This document shows, one piece after another, positions 1 to 7,700 of a stretch of DNA of 17,229 bases (within the stretch, counting starts at the first letter, position 1; the number at the start of each line of letters is the position of its first letter). The stretch lies in the NCBI GenBank assembly GCA_034178815.1, contig JAXFQS010000139.1, forward strand, positions 1 to 17,229. Reading direction: 5' to 3'. This DNA is from JAXFQS01 sp034178815. Its GTDB lineage: Bacteria > Verrucomicrobiota > Kiritimatiellia > RFP12 > DVOR01. A program made the position numbers and the translations under genes. The notes beneath the pieces are model-generated. The model was given only the letters and a program-made list of their open reading frames with translations, was not told the origin of the DNA and did no database searches.

Positions 1-252
1 GGGTCGGCGAATTGTGTGTGGGTGGTTTGTGGGTTTCCAACGGGGATTATGTTGTTTGGGGCGTGGGGGTTGGGGGGGTGGGGGGGCTGGGGTGTGTTGC
101 TTACGTGGCGGGTGGGAAGGAATCTTGTTTTGGTCGGCGACGGCTCCAGCGGGGTGGGCGAGGGGTTGGCTCCGGTGAGTCCACGGGTGGGCATCGCGGC
201 GGCGATGCAGGCCAATGCCGTGGTGTCGTTGATTTTGGGAGAACCGCTCTAG
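1..252 (+). CDS. thiF: ThiF-type sulfur carrier adenylyltransferase, C-terminal part (5' end outside window)
   Basis: The frame is open from base 1 to a TAG at 250-252, leaving the last 83 residues of a protein that starts upstream. The recognisable part is the C-terminal tail: a GD dipeptide in LVLVGDG, followed by APVSPRVGIAAAMQAN and an LILGEPL end. This PRVGIAAAMQAN tail is typical of the short ThiF/HesA-like E1 enzymes that adenylate the C-terminus of ThiS before sulfur transfer. The catalytic cysteine and ATP site would lie upstream and cannot be checked. The stop codon touches the thiG ATG (TAGATG), so translational coupling is likely. The Gly/Trp-rich stretch before the tail is weakly conserved. 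Assignment rests on the tail plus the thiG-thiH context. Confidence 0.75.
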   Translation, partial: GSANCVWVVCGFPTGIMLFGAWGLGGWGGWGVLLTWRVGRNLVLVGDGSSGVGEGLAPVSPRVGIAAAMQANAVVSLILGEPL

Positions 253-1017
253 ATGAAACCTTTGACGATTGCGGGGCACTGCTTTTCGTGCCGCTTATTC
301 CTGGGCACGGGGAAGTTTTCGGGGTGCGAACAGACGCGTGCGGCGATTGAAGCCAGCGGGACGGAACTGGTGACTGTCTCGCTGGCGAGGGTGCGTGAGA
401 ATGATGCGGCTGGCGACCCGATTCTGGGGGCGATTGACCGTTCTCGCCTGACGGTTGCGCTGAATACGGCGGGGGCCCGGAATGCGGAGGAGGCGTTGTG
501 GATTGCGCGCATCGGGAAGGCGGCGGGGTTCCGCTGGATCAAGGTCGAAGTGCACCCGGACGCGCGCTATCTCCTGCCCGATCCGGTCGAGACGCTCAAG
601 GCGGTCGAAGGGTGTTCGAGCCTCGGGCTGGTGGTGCTGCCGTACATCAACGCGGATCCGGTCTTGGCCCGCCGCTGCGAGGAGGCGGGGGCCGCGGCGG
701 TTATGCCGCTGGGGGCTCCGATTGGGTCGAGTCTCGGGCTGGTGACGCGGGAGATGCTTGGCATCATCGTCGAGCAGAGCCGCGTGCCGGTGGTGGTCGA
801 CGCGGGATTGGGACTGCCGTCGCACGCGGCGGCGGCGATTGAACTGGGGGCCGACGCGGTGCTGGCCAACACGGCCATCGCCTCGGCTGGCGATCCGGTG
901 CGGATGGCAGAGGCTTTTGCCTTGGCGGTGCGCTCGGCGGAACTGGCGGTGGGGGCGTCTCCCGCGGCGCCGCGCGCGACGGCCTCGGCGACGAGTACGG
1001 GGGATTTGTTCGTATGA
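253..1017 (+). CDS. thiG: Thiazole synthase ThiG
   Basis: This 254-aa protein has the usual ThiG length. ThiG condenses 1-deoxy-D-xylulose 5-phosphate, dehydroglycine and ThiS thiocarboxylate into the thiazole phosphate of thiamine. It is a cytoplasmic TIM barrel. Visible motifs are LFLGTGKF near the N-terminus, ALNTAGARNAEEA (about residues 69-81), the Schiff-base lysine K97 in WIKVEV, LLPDPVETLKA, VVLPYINADPVLARR, AAVMPLGAPIGS, VVVDAGLGLPSHAA and ADAVLANTAIA. The start follows the thiF stop immediately. The C-terminal tail (SATSTGDLFV) is alanine/threonine-rich, as in other ThiG proteins. Codons mostly end in G or C with a G bias, unlike the following thiH. Confidence 0.96.
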   Translation: MKPLTIAGHCFSCRLFLGTGKFSGCEQTRAAIEASGTELVTVSLARVRENDAAGDPILGAIDRSRLTVALNTAGARNAEEALWIARIGKAAGFRWIKVEVHPDARYLLPDPVETLKAVEGCSSLGLVVLPYINADPVLARRCEEAGAAAVMPLGAPIGSSLGLVTREMLGIIVEQSRVPVVVDAGLGLPSHAAAAIELGADAVLANTAIASAGDPVRMAEAFALAVRSAELAVGASPAAPRATASATSTGDLFV

Positions 1018-1036
1018 ATGGCGCCGGGAGATTGGC

Positions 1037-2170
1037 ATGTTTCCCCACCTGAGGTACACACGAGAGGAGATCGGAGATTACTTCCTTTCGGTGACGGAGG
1101 AAGCTATCTCCGCCTCCCTGCGGAAGTCCCGACCCGGCTGGTTCGACCTGCTCAACCTAATCAGCCCCACGGCCTCCGCCTTCATCGAGCCGATGCGCGA
1201 ACAGGCCCGGCGTGCGCGCCTGCGCCACTACGGCCGGACTGTCAGCGTCTACGCCCCGCTCTACATCGGCAACACCTGCGTCAACTCCTGCCTCTACTGC
1301 GACTTCAGCCAGCGGCGGAAAGGCCTCGCCCGCAGGAACCTCACCCTTACGGAGATTGACCGGGAGGCCGATGCCCTCAAGCGGTCAAACCTCGACACCG
1401 TACTCGTCGTCGCCGGAGAAGACCCCCTCGTCAACACCGTCGAACACCTCGTCGATGTCGGCAGACTCCTCTCCAGCCGCTTCTCCAACTTGCTCCTCGA
1501 AGTCGCCCCCCAAAGCGAGAACGCCTACCGCCAACTCTTCGCCGCCGGGTACGAAGGCCTCGTCTGCTTCCAAGAAACCTACGACCCCGCGTGCTACCGG
1601 ATGATGCACCCATCAGGCCCCAAAAGCGACTACACCTGGCGCCTCGAAACCCAACTCCGCGCCGGCCGCGCAGGCTTCCGTACCCTCGGCTGCGCCTTCC
1701 TCCTCGGCCTCGCCCCCTGGCGCGAAGAGGCCGCCAGCCTAGCCGCCCACGCCCTCTATCTAATGCGTGAATGCCCCCACTCCAAGATACAATTCGCATT
1801 CCCCCGTTTGTGCCGCGTCGAGGGCGGATTCCTTCCTCCCTGCGAAGTCGGCGAGCACGAACTCGAACAACTGATGCTCGCCTTCCGCATCGCCTTCCCC
1901 CAATGCGCCATAACCGTTTCAACCCGCGAAAGCCCCGAATTCAGAGACCAGATTGTCCTCAATGCAGCCGACAATATGAGCGCCGGCTCGCGCACCACCC
2001 CGGGCGGCTACGCCGCACCATCCGGCGACATCGCCCAGTTCCAACTGAACGATTCCCGCCCGCCAAACGAGGTCTACGCCGCCATCCGCAGCCACGGACA
2101 GGAAGTCGTCTTCAAGACCTGGGATGGACGCATCCGGGACCAAGAGAAAGGTATCGACAATGGCGTTTGA
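1037..2170 (+). CDS. thiH: 2-iminoacetate synthase ThiH (radical SAM)
   Basis: ThiH cleaves tyrosine to 2-iminoacetate (dehydroglycine) and p-cresol, supplying the nitrogen-carbon unit used by ThiG. I chose the ATG at 1037 because GGGAG lies 7 nt upstream and the product is 377 aa, normal for ThiH. The open frame runs back into thiG, but that extension is an out-of-frame artefact. The radical-SAM cluster motif CxxxCxxC is present as CVNSCLYC (C81, C85, C88), preceded by APLYIGNT as expected for ThiH-type enzymes. Further family-like segments are VLVVAGEDP, LLLEVAPQSENAYRQL, VCFQETYD and a C-terminal MSAGSRTTPGGY. The stop overlaps the next gene by 11 bp. Coding-strand composition is strongly C-rich, in contrast to thiG. 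Confidence 0.95.
   Translation: MFPHLRYTREEIGDYFLSVTEEAISASLRKSRPGWFDLLNLISPTASAFIEPMREQARRARLRHYGRTVSVYAPLYIGNTCVNSCLYCDFSQRRKGLARRNLTLTEIDREADALKRSNLDTVLVVAGEDPLVNTVEHLVDVGRLLSSRFSNLLLEVAPQSENAYRQLFAAGYEGLVCFQETYDPACYRMMHPSGPKSDYTWRLETQLRAGRAGFRTLGCAFLLGLAPWREEAASLAAHALYLMRECPHSKIQFAFPRLCRVEGGFLPPCEVGEHELEQLMLAFRIAFPQCAITVSTRESPEFRDQIVLNAADNMSAGSRTTPGGYAAPSGDIAQFQLNDSRPPNEVYAAIRSHGQEVVFKTWDGRIRDQEKGIDNGV
2148..2170 (-). repeat. Possible single 23-nt AAGGT unit at the thiH-patB junction
   Basis: On the + strand this stretch begins AAGGTATCGACAATGG and ends exactly at the thiH TGA. It shares AAGGTATC-N-AC with units of the intergenic array at 3953-3998. Its AAGGT sits 7 nt before the next gene's ATG and acts as that gene's Shine-Dalgarno-like element. 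One unit inside coding DNA could be chance. Confidence 0.3.
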
Positions 2171-3359
2171 CTTCAACGAACTAATCCCACGGCGCGGCAC
2201 AGACAGCCTCAAGTGGGACGCACCGGAACGGGCGGATGTCTTGCCGCTTTGGGTCGCGGACATGGACTTCCGCGCCGCCCCGGAGATAGTCGAGGCTCTG
2301 AGGCGGAGATTGGAATCGGGCCTCTTCGGATATACGCTCGTCTCTCCCCGCTGGAAGGAAGCGCTGGCGCAGTGGCTTTGGCACCGCCACGGACTGCGGG
2401 TAGGTTCCGAGGCGGTCTTGGCGTGCTCGGGCGTGGTGCCGGCTCTCGCGGCTACGGTGAGGGCTTTCTGCAACCCCGGCGACAGCGTGGTCATCCAACC
2501 TCCGGTCTACAATTGTTTCTACGATGTGATCCGCGAGCAGGGGTGCTATGTGGAGGAAAATCGGCTTCGGCGGGTGGCGCTCTCGGACGGGAAAGAGGGT
2601 GATTTCACCTATCGGATGGACTTCGGGGATTTGGAGCGGAAACTGGCGGATGCGCGTACGAAACTGTTGATTCTTTCGAATCCGCACAATCCGGCGGGTC
2701 GTTCGTGGCGGGTGGCGGAGTTGGCTCGGGTGGGGGAGTTGTGCCGGCGGCACGGGGTGTTTGTGGCGAGCGACGAGATACACGGGGATTTGCAGATGGC
2801 GGGGGCGGCGCATGTGCCTTTTCTGTCTCTTGGGAATGGTATCGAGCAGGTGGGGGCGAGCTTTCATTCGGCCTCGAAGGCGTTCAATCTGGCGGGGCTT
2901 CAGTCGGCCGCGGTGGTGTGTCCGGATGAGGCGGCAAGGGAGCGGATTGGCAGGGTTCTGCGGCTGGCTCGTGCGGCCGAGCCGAACCTGTTCGGGTTGG
3001 TTGCTTCGGAGGCGGCGTGGCGTTTCTGCGGGGGGTGGCTGGATGAACTTTGCGCCTACATCGGGGGGAATTGGCGGGTGCTGGAGGAGTTTTGCCACGG
3101 GGATGGTAGGGGGCTTTCGGTGGCGCGGATGGAGTCGACTTATCTGGGGTGGGTGGAGTGTTCTGGGCTTGGGGTTTCGTCGACGGAACTGGCGCGTCGT
3201 CTGGAGCGGGAGGCGGGGGTGAAGTTTTCGCCCGGGGCGATCTTTGGCGAGGCTCCGGGGACGGCGCATCTGCGGGTGAATCTGGCCTGTCCACGGGCGC
3301 GGCTTGAGGAGGCTCTTGCTCGCACGGGGGCGTTTCTGAAACGGGAGTTTGGACGATGA
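2160..3359 (+). CDS. PLP-dependent C-S lyase, MalY/PatB family (cystathionine beta-lyase-like)
   Basis: This 399-aa fold-type I aminotransferase-like enzyme probably cleaves C-S bonds of cystathionine or cysteine-type substrates to a thiol or sulfide, pyruvate and ammonia. Family signatures occur in order: FDFNELIPRRGTDSLKWD at the N-terminus, LPLWVADMDF (28-37), FGYTLVSPRWKEAL, SGVVPAL (90-96), VIQPPVYNCF, LILSNPHNPAGR (170-181), VASDEIHGDL (202-211) and the PLP-binding lysine K240 in SASKAFNLAGLQ. The start at 2160 is chosen because it begins the conserved FDF block and has AGAAAGGT upstream; an ATG at 2124 would add 12 unsupported residues. It overlaps thiH by 11 bp. Location after thiFGH suggests a link to sulfur supply for thiazole, which is inference. 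General cysteine or methionine metabolism is the alternative. Confidence 0.9.
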   Translation: MAFDFNELIPRRGTDSLKWDAPERADVLPLWVADMDFRAAPEIVEALRRRLESGLFGYTLVSPRWKEALAQWLWHRHGLRVGSEAVLACSGVVPALAATVRAFCNPGDSVVIQPPVYNCFYDVIREQGCYVEENRLRRVALSDGKEGDFTYRMDFGDLERKLADARTKLLILSNPHNPAGRSWRVAELARVGELCRRHGVFVASDEIHGDLQMAGAAHVPFLSLGNGIEQVGASFHSASKAFNLAGLQSAAVVCPDEAARERIGRVLRLARAAEPNLFGLVASEAAWRFCGGWLDELCAYIGGNWRVLEEFCHGDGRGLSVARMESTYLGWVECSGLGVSSTELARRLEREAGVKFSPGAIFGEAPGTAHLRVNLACPRARLEEALARTGAFLKREFGR

Positions 3360-3937
3360 AGGAATCGACGATTCGTTCGACGCGCCTGTCGCGCGCGGCG
3401 GCCTGGGAACTGTTTCTGCGCTACAACAAGGAGCCGTTCCATCTGCTCCACGCGCGGACGGTGGAGGGTACGATGCGCTGGTTTGCGCGGGAACTTGGGT
3501 TTGGCGCGGAGGAGGAGTATTGGGGGATTGTGGGGATGCTCCACGATATCGACTTCGAACTCTGGCCGCAGGAGCATTGTGCGCGCTCGCTCGTGTTGCT
3601 GAAGGAGGCCGGGGTTGAGGACTCTATCGCTCGCGCGGTGGCCTCACACGGCTACGCCATCGTCAACGACATCGCTCCGGAGCATCCGATGGAGCGGGTG
3701 CTCTATGCGGTGGACGAGTTGACGGGGCTGCTCGGGGCGATCGTGCTGATGTATCCTTCCAAGCGCGCGAAAGACCTCAACCTCAAGAGCGTCCGCAAGA
3801 AGTTCAAAGACCGCAAGTTCGCCGCCGGATGTTCCCGGGAGGTTATTTCCCGCGGCGCCGGACTCTTGGGCTGGACGCTCGACGAACTCTTCGAGAAGAC
3901 CATCGCCGCGCTCCAATCCCTCGAACCGGAAGGTTGA
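3356..3937 (+). CDS. HD-superfamily hydrolase (COG2316-like)
   Basis: This 193-aa cytoplasmic protein starts in an ATGA overlap with the upstream lyase gene, so the two are probably translationally coupled. HD-type metal ligands are visible: H32 in LLHARTVEG, H63-D64 in GMLHDIDFE, H98 in ASHGYAIVND and D120 in YAVDELTG. The LHDIDFE...EHC...ASHGY...YAVDELTGLLGA series, followed by PSKRAKDLNLKSVRKKFKDRKFAAG, matches the predicted HD hydrolases of COG2316. The substrate is unknown, and phosphohydrolase activity on a nucleotide or phosphoester is only the family expectation. The gene body flips from G-rich to C-rich composition near base 3750. Its stop (GGT TGA) is contained in the first unit of the 23-nt array that follows. 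Confidence 0.85.
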   Translation: MKESTIRSTRLSRAAAWELFLRYNKEPFHLLHARTVEGTMRWFARELGFGAEEEYWGIVGMLHDIDFELWPQEHCARSLVLLKEAGVEDSIARAVASHGYAIVNDIAPEHPMERVLYAVDELTGLLGAIVLMYPSKRAKDLNLKSVRKKFKDRKFAAGCSREVISRGAGLLGWTLDELFEKTIAALQSLEPEG

Positions 3938-4044
3938 CACCTCCTGCCCCCGAAGGTATCCACCACCGACCTCAAAAGGTATCTACCACCGCCCCCCAAA
4001 GGTTGACACCACCCGACCCCAAAGGTGCCTATCCGCCGCCCCCG
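3930..4044 (-). repeat. Array of five 23-nt units (AAGGT box on + strand)
   Basis: AAGGT occurs at 3930, 3953, 3976, 3999 and 4022, exactly 23 nt apart each time. After the box, most units read NNNNACCACCG followed by a C-rich end; units 2 and 3 share 19 of 23 bases by eye. The first unit supplies the TGA stop of the HD-hydrolase gene, and periodicity fades after about 4044. The reverse-complement box ACCTT defines the other arrays in this window. The region 3938-4111 otherwise holds only the promoter at 4077. Confidence 0.85.
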
Positions 4045-4076
4045 CGCCCGCCCGAGCGGCCCCCGCTGTCGCGGAC

Positions 4077-4105
4077 TTGACATCCCCCGCCGGAAATGCT
4101 AGAGT
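4077..4105 (+). promoter_or_regulatory. Sigma70-type promoter of the efflux operon
   Basis: A perfect -35 TTGACA (4077-4082), a 17-bp spacer and a -10 TAGAGT (4100-4105) are present, with a TGC extension just before the -10. Transcription would start near 4112, which coincides with the first ATG of the downstream gene. Confidence 0.8.
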
Positions 4106-4111
4106 GAAGGT

Positions 4112-4507
4112 ATGGAATCCAAAGGGAAACGGTTGAAAAAGGCCTTGGCCACGCTCCTGGCCGCGGCAATCTGCTTCGCCGCGCCCTTGACCGCCCGCAC
4201 CCTTTGCCTCTGCGACCCAGACCCCGACGGATGCGGCAGAGAGTGCCACGACTGCACCAGCGAAACCGCCCCCACCCACACCATTCTCCAGACCGGCGAC
4301 CCCTGCACCCACCTCATCCTCCACAGCCAGCCAACCCACCCCGTCGAGACGCAGAGCCTCAACACCCCCGCGCCCGACCTTCCCCCGATCTCCTGCCTCG
4401 CAACCCCACCCCGCGCACCCGCCCCAATCCCCCGCGCCCACCAGCCCGCCGCACCCCCCGGCGACCACTACCGCACCTACTCCACGAGGCTCTGCCCGCT
4501 CGCCTGA
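4112..4507 (+). CDS. Secreted Cys/His-rich small protein heading the efflux operon
   Basis: This 131-aa protein has a clear Sec signal: a basic start (KGKRLKK), a hydrophobic stretch ALATLLAAAICFAAP and likely cleavage after LTA. The mature part holds eight cysteines, including CLCDPDPDGCGRECHDC (residues 32-48, pattern CxCx6CxxxCxxC), plus C65, C95 and C128. Seven histidines follow, for example in ECHDC, PTHT, CTHLILH and THP. The rest is Pro/Thr-rich. I do not recognise a named family. A periplasmic metal-binding or sensing role is inferred from the residues and the efflux neighbours. The predicted transcription start coincides with ATG 4112, so the message would be leaderless. Alternatively, TTG 4133 (residue 8), with AAAGGGAAA just upstream, would give a textbook MKKALATLL start. 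Confidence 0.7.
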   Translation: MESKGKRLKKALATLLAAAICFAAPLTARTLCLCDPDPDGCGRECHDCTSETAPTHTILQTGDPCTHLILHSQPTHPVETQSLNTPAPDLPPISCLATPPRAPAPIPRAHQPAAPPGDHYRTYSTRLCPLA

Positions 4508-4577
4508 TACCCCGTTCTGCCCCACCCTCCCGTCAACCGACGGGAGCCAACCTAACACACCTCAAAGCAGAACGGAT

Positions 4578-4778
4578 ATGAAAACCATTGCCCCCACCCT
4601 ACTCCTCCTCACCCTCGCCGCCAGCATCACAACGGCCGAGACCCCAACTACCAACACCCCCGCCACACAACTCCAAATCCGCGCCGCCGATACCCGCGCC
4701 GCCCCCCAAAAGACCCACACCCTCTGCCGCCGACATCGCCATCTCCGCGCCCGCAAAAACGCCGGAGAACGCGACTGA
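4578..4778 (+). CDS. 66-aa exported peptide translationally coupled to the RND gene
   Basis: This small ORF begins MKTIAPTLLLLTLAASITTAE, a good signal peptide with cleavage expected near TTA-ET. It ends in a basic Cys/His tail (KTHTLCRRHRHLRARKN). Its TGA stop shares a base with the RND start (TGATG at 4776-4780), so ribosomes finishing it could restart on the pump gene. An ACGGA element precedes its ATG. No family is recognised. It may be a real small periplasmic peptide, a leader that couples translation, or the remnant of a longer adaptor gene. Composition is strongly C-rich, like its surroundings, so frame bias is not decisive. Confidence 0.45.
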   Translation: MKTIAPTLLLLTLAASITTAETPTTNTPATQLQIRAADTRAAPQKTHTLCRRHRHLRARKNAGERD

Positions 4779-7700
4779 TGCGCCCCCTCCTCCAACCCCT
4801 CCTCGACCACCCCAAAACCACCCTCGCAGCCCTAGCCGCCGCACTCCTCGCCGGCCTCCTGGGACTGCGAGGACTCCCCGTCGACATCTTCCCCGACATC
4901 CAACCACCCCGCCTCGTTCTCCAGACCGAAGCCCCCGGACTCACCGCCGCCGAAACCGAACAACGCGTCACACGAATCCTCGAAACCGCCGCCTACGGAA
5001 TCGGCCGCATCCGCACCATCCGCAGCTCCTCCACCATCGGACTCTCCATCATCACCATCGACCTCGACTGGCGCGAAAACCTAGACCGTGCCCGCACCCG
5101 CCTCTACGAACGCCTCGCACGCCTCCAGACCGACCTTCCCCCAGAGGCCAAACCCGAGATCGCACCCCCATTGGCAGCCACCGGCGAGATCCAACTCATC
5201 GCACTGACCCCCGCAAAAGATACCAACCTCCTCGACCTGCGCGAACTAGCCGAATACGACCTCAGACCCCAACTCCTCGCCATCCCAGGTATCGGAGAAG
5301 TCGCCGTCATGGGCGGTTCCCTTCCCGAATATCGAATCAACGCATCCCCCCTGCACCTTTCAACCCTCGGCATTCACCCGAGCCAACTCGCCGATACCCT
5401 TCGTGCCGCCCTCTCACGCCCCGTCGCAGGCTACCTCCCGGACGACAGATCCGAAGAAATTCCCCTCGAACAAACCGCCCGGGTCGAGACGCTCGAAGCC
5501 CTCCGCGACCTCCCCTTGAACCCATCTCTCCGACTCCGCCAAGCCGCCGATGTCACCCTTTCGGGCTCACCCAGGAGGGGCTCGGCAAGCCTCGATTCCG
5601 CCGAAGCGGTAGTCCTCTCCGTGCAGAAAACGCCCGGAGGAAACACCCTCGAACTGACGCGGGAAATCGACGCGGTGCTGGCTTCCTTCGCCGCCCGAAA
5701 TGCGGCAAAACTGAACCTCGAACCTGCCGCCTACCGCCAGTCGGACTTTATAGAAACTTCTCTCCGAGGTGTGCGCGGAATTCTCTGGGACACGCTTTGG
5801 ATTGTGCTGGTGGTGTTGGTTCTGACGCTTCTGAAATGGCGTTCGATTCTGGTGGTTTTGGCGACACTTTTCCTGACGGTTCTGGCGGGGATTTCGCTCT
5901 TTCCGGCGCTTGGGATTGGGGTCGATGTGATGACATTGGGCGGGGTGGCTGTCGCGGCTGGAGACATTGTGGACTCGGGCATTGTCTTTGCCGAGGCGAT
6001 ACGCAGAAAGCTCGACGCAGGTGGGTATCTGTCGCGGCGGGAGGCGGTATTGGATGCGATGGCGGATGTGTTTCCGAGCGTGCTGTGTTCGGTAGCGATT
6101 ATCGTGCTGGCGTTTGTTCCTCTATTTCTGCTTCCCGGGTTGGAGGGGCGGCTTTTTAGGCCTTTGGGGAAGGCGTATCTGGCGTTTCTGGGGGCGTCGT
6201 TTGGGGTTGCGGTGCTGGTGGTGCCGTGCCTTTCTCTGTTGCTTGAGAGCGGTTCTAGCGGGGGCGTTTCGAGGGGGGCGGCGCCGCTGATGAGGCTCTT
6301 GGATCGGCTCTATGTTCCGTGTCTGGAGTGCTCGATTCGGCACCCGATCCTGACGCTGATTCCCGTGTTGCTGCTGGCGGTCTGGTCGGCATCTCTGGCG
6401 GCGAAGTTGGGGACGAGTTTTCTGCCGCCGCTACACGAGCCGACCTTGAATGTGCTTTTGTCGCTGAGCCCTTCGGCGTCGTTGCCGGAGGCGGAGCGTA
6501 CGGCGCGGCACGCCGGGCGGGTGCTTTCCGCTATCCCGGGTGTCGGGAAGGTTGTACGGCGGACGGGGCGTGCGGAGCGCGACCAGCACGCCGAACCTGT
6601 CTCTAGCAGCGAGTTCATCGTCCACCTCGATGGGAACGCGTCCGCCGTGCGCCAAGACATCCGGGAACGGCTGGGCTCCATACCCGGCGCCGTCGTGATG
6701 GTCGGCTATCCCATCGAGCACCGCATCAGCGCAATCCTCTCCGGGGTCGAGGCGGAACTGGCCGTGAACCTCTACTGCGAAGATCCGAATCGTTTGCGCG
6801 CCGCCGTCCGTGCGGTGGAACCGATTATCGCATCGGTTCCCGGCATCGCCGGTGTTCGAGCCAACCGCGAAGCCTCCGGTCGCACCTTGCGCATCGACTA
6901 CGACCCTCAGGCCCTCGCTGCGGAAGGTATGAACCTTGGGGATGCGGGGATACAAATCTCCGCCGCCCATAGGGGCGTACCAGTCGGAACCATTCTTGCC
7001 AACCAATCGCGCCGAGAGGTTGTTATCCGCCTCGCCGACGATTCCAGTCAGACCGAACGCGACCTGCGCCGCTTCACCTTCATTGGCGGCAGGGGACAGC
7101 CCGTTCCGTTCCCATCCGTTGCCACCCTTCGCGCCGGACAAGCCCCCCTGATGCTATTGCGCGAAAATGGCCGCCGCAAAGCCCTCATCTCCTGCAACCT
7201 CGATAGCGGCGCCGACATCGGACAACTCGTCCAGACCCTCCGCCAACGCCTCCAACCCATTGTCCAAAGCCTAGGCTGCGACCTCACCCTCACCGGCAGC
7301 CACGAAGCCCGCCAAAGCACCGCCCGCACCCTCCTACTCGCCAGTGCCGCCCTGCTCGCGCTCATCCTCGCCCTGCTCACCCTGAGCCTCGGTCGCCTCC
7401 GCCACGCCCTACTCGCCCTCGTCAACCTGCCCCTTGCGCTCATCGGCGGAGTCCTAGCCGCCCGCCTCGCCGGAGCCAGCCTCAGCGTCAGCGCCCTAGT
7501 CGGCTTCGTCACCGTCACAGGCTTTGCCCTGCGCAACGGACTGCTCCTGCTCAATGCCCTCCTCCAGCGCCTCGCCCACGGCCAACCCCTCCCAATCGCC
7601 CTGCGCGAAGGCGCCCGAGAACGCCTCGCCCCCATCCTTATGACCACCCTCACCACCCTCCTTGGACTCATCCCCCTGATGCTCAGCACCGGCACCCCCG

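Noticed and set aside
758..1036. Long N-terminal extension of thiH back into thiG
   Set aside because: The extension is Arg/Trp-rich out-of-frame thiG, while the ATG at 1037 has a ribosome site and gives the family length.
4588..6159. 523-codon open frame on the + strand overlapping the pump gene
   Set aside because: Its product is a Pro/Arg-rich low-complexity string, typical of a shadow frame in GC-rich DNA, and the pump frame carries clear homology.
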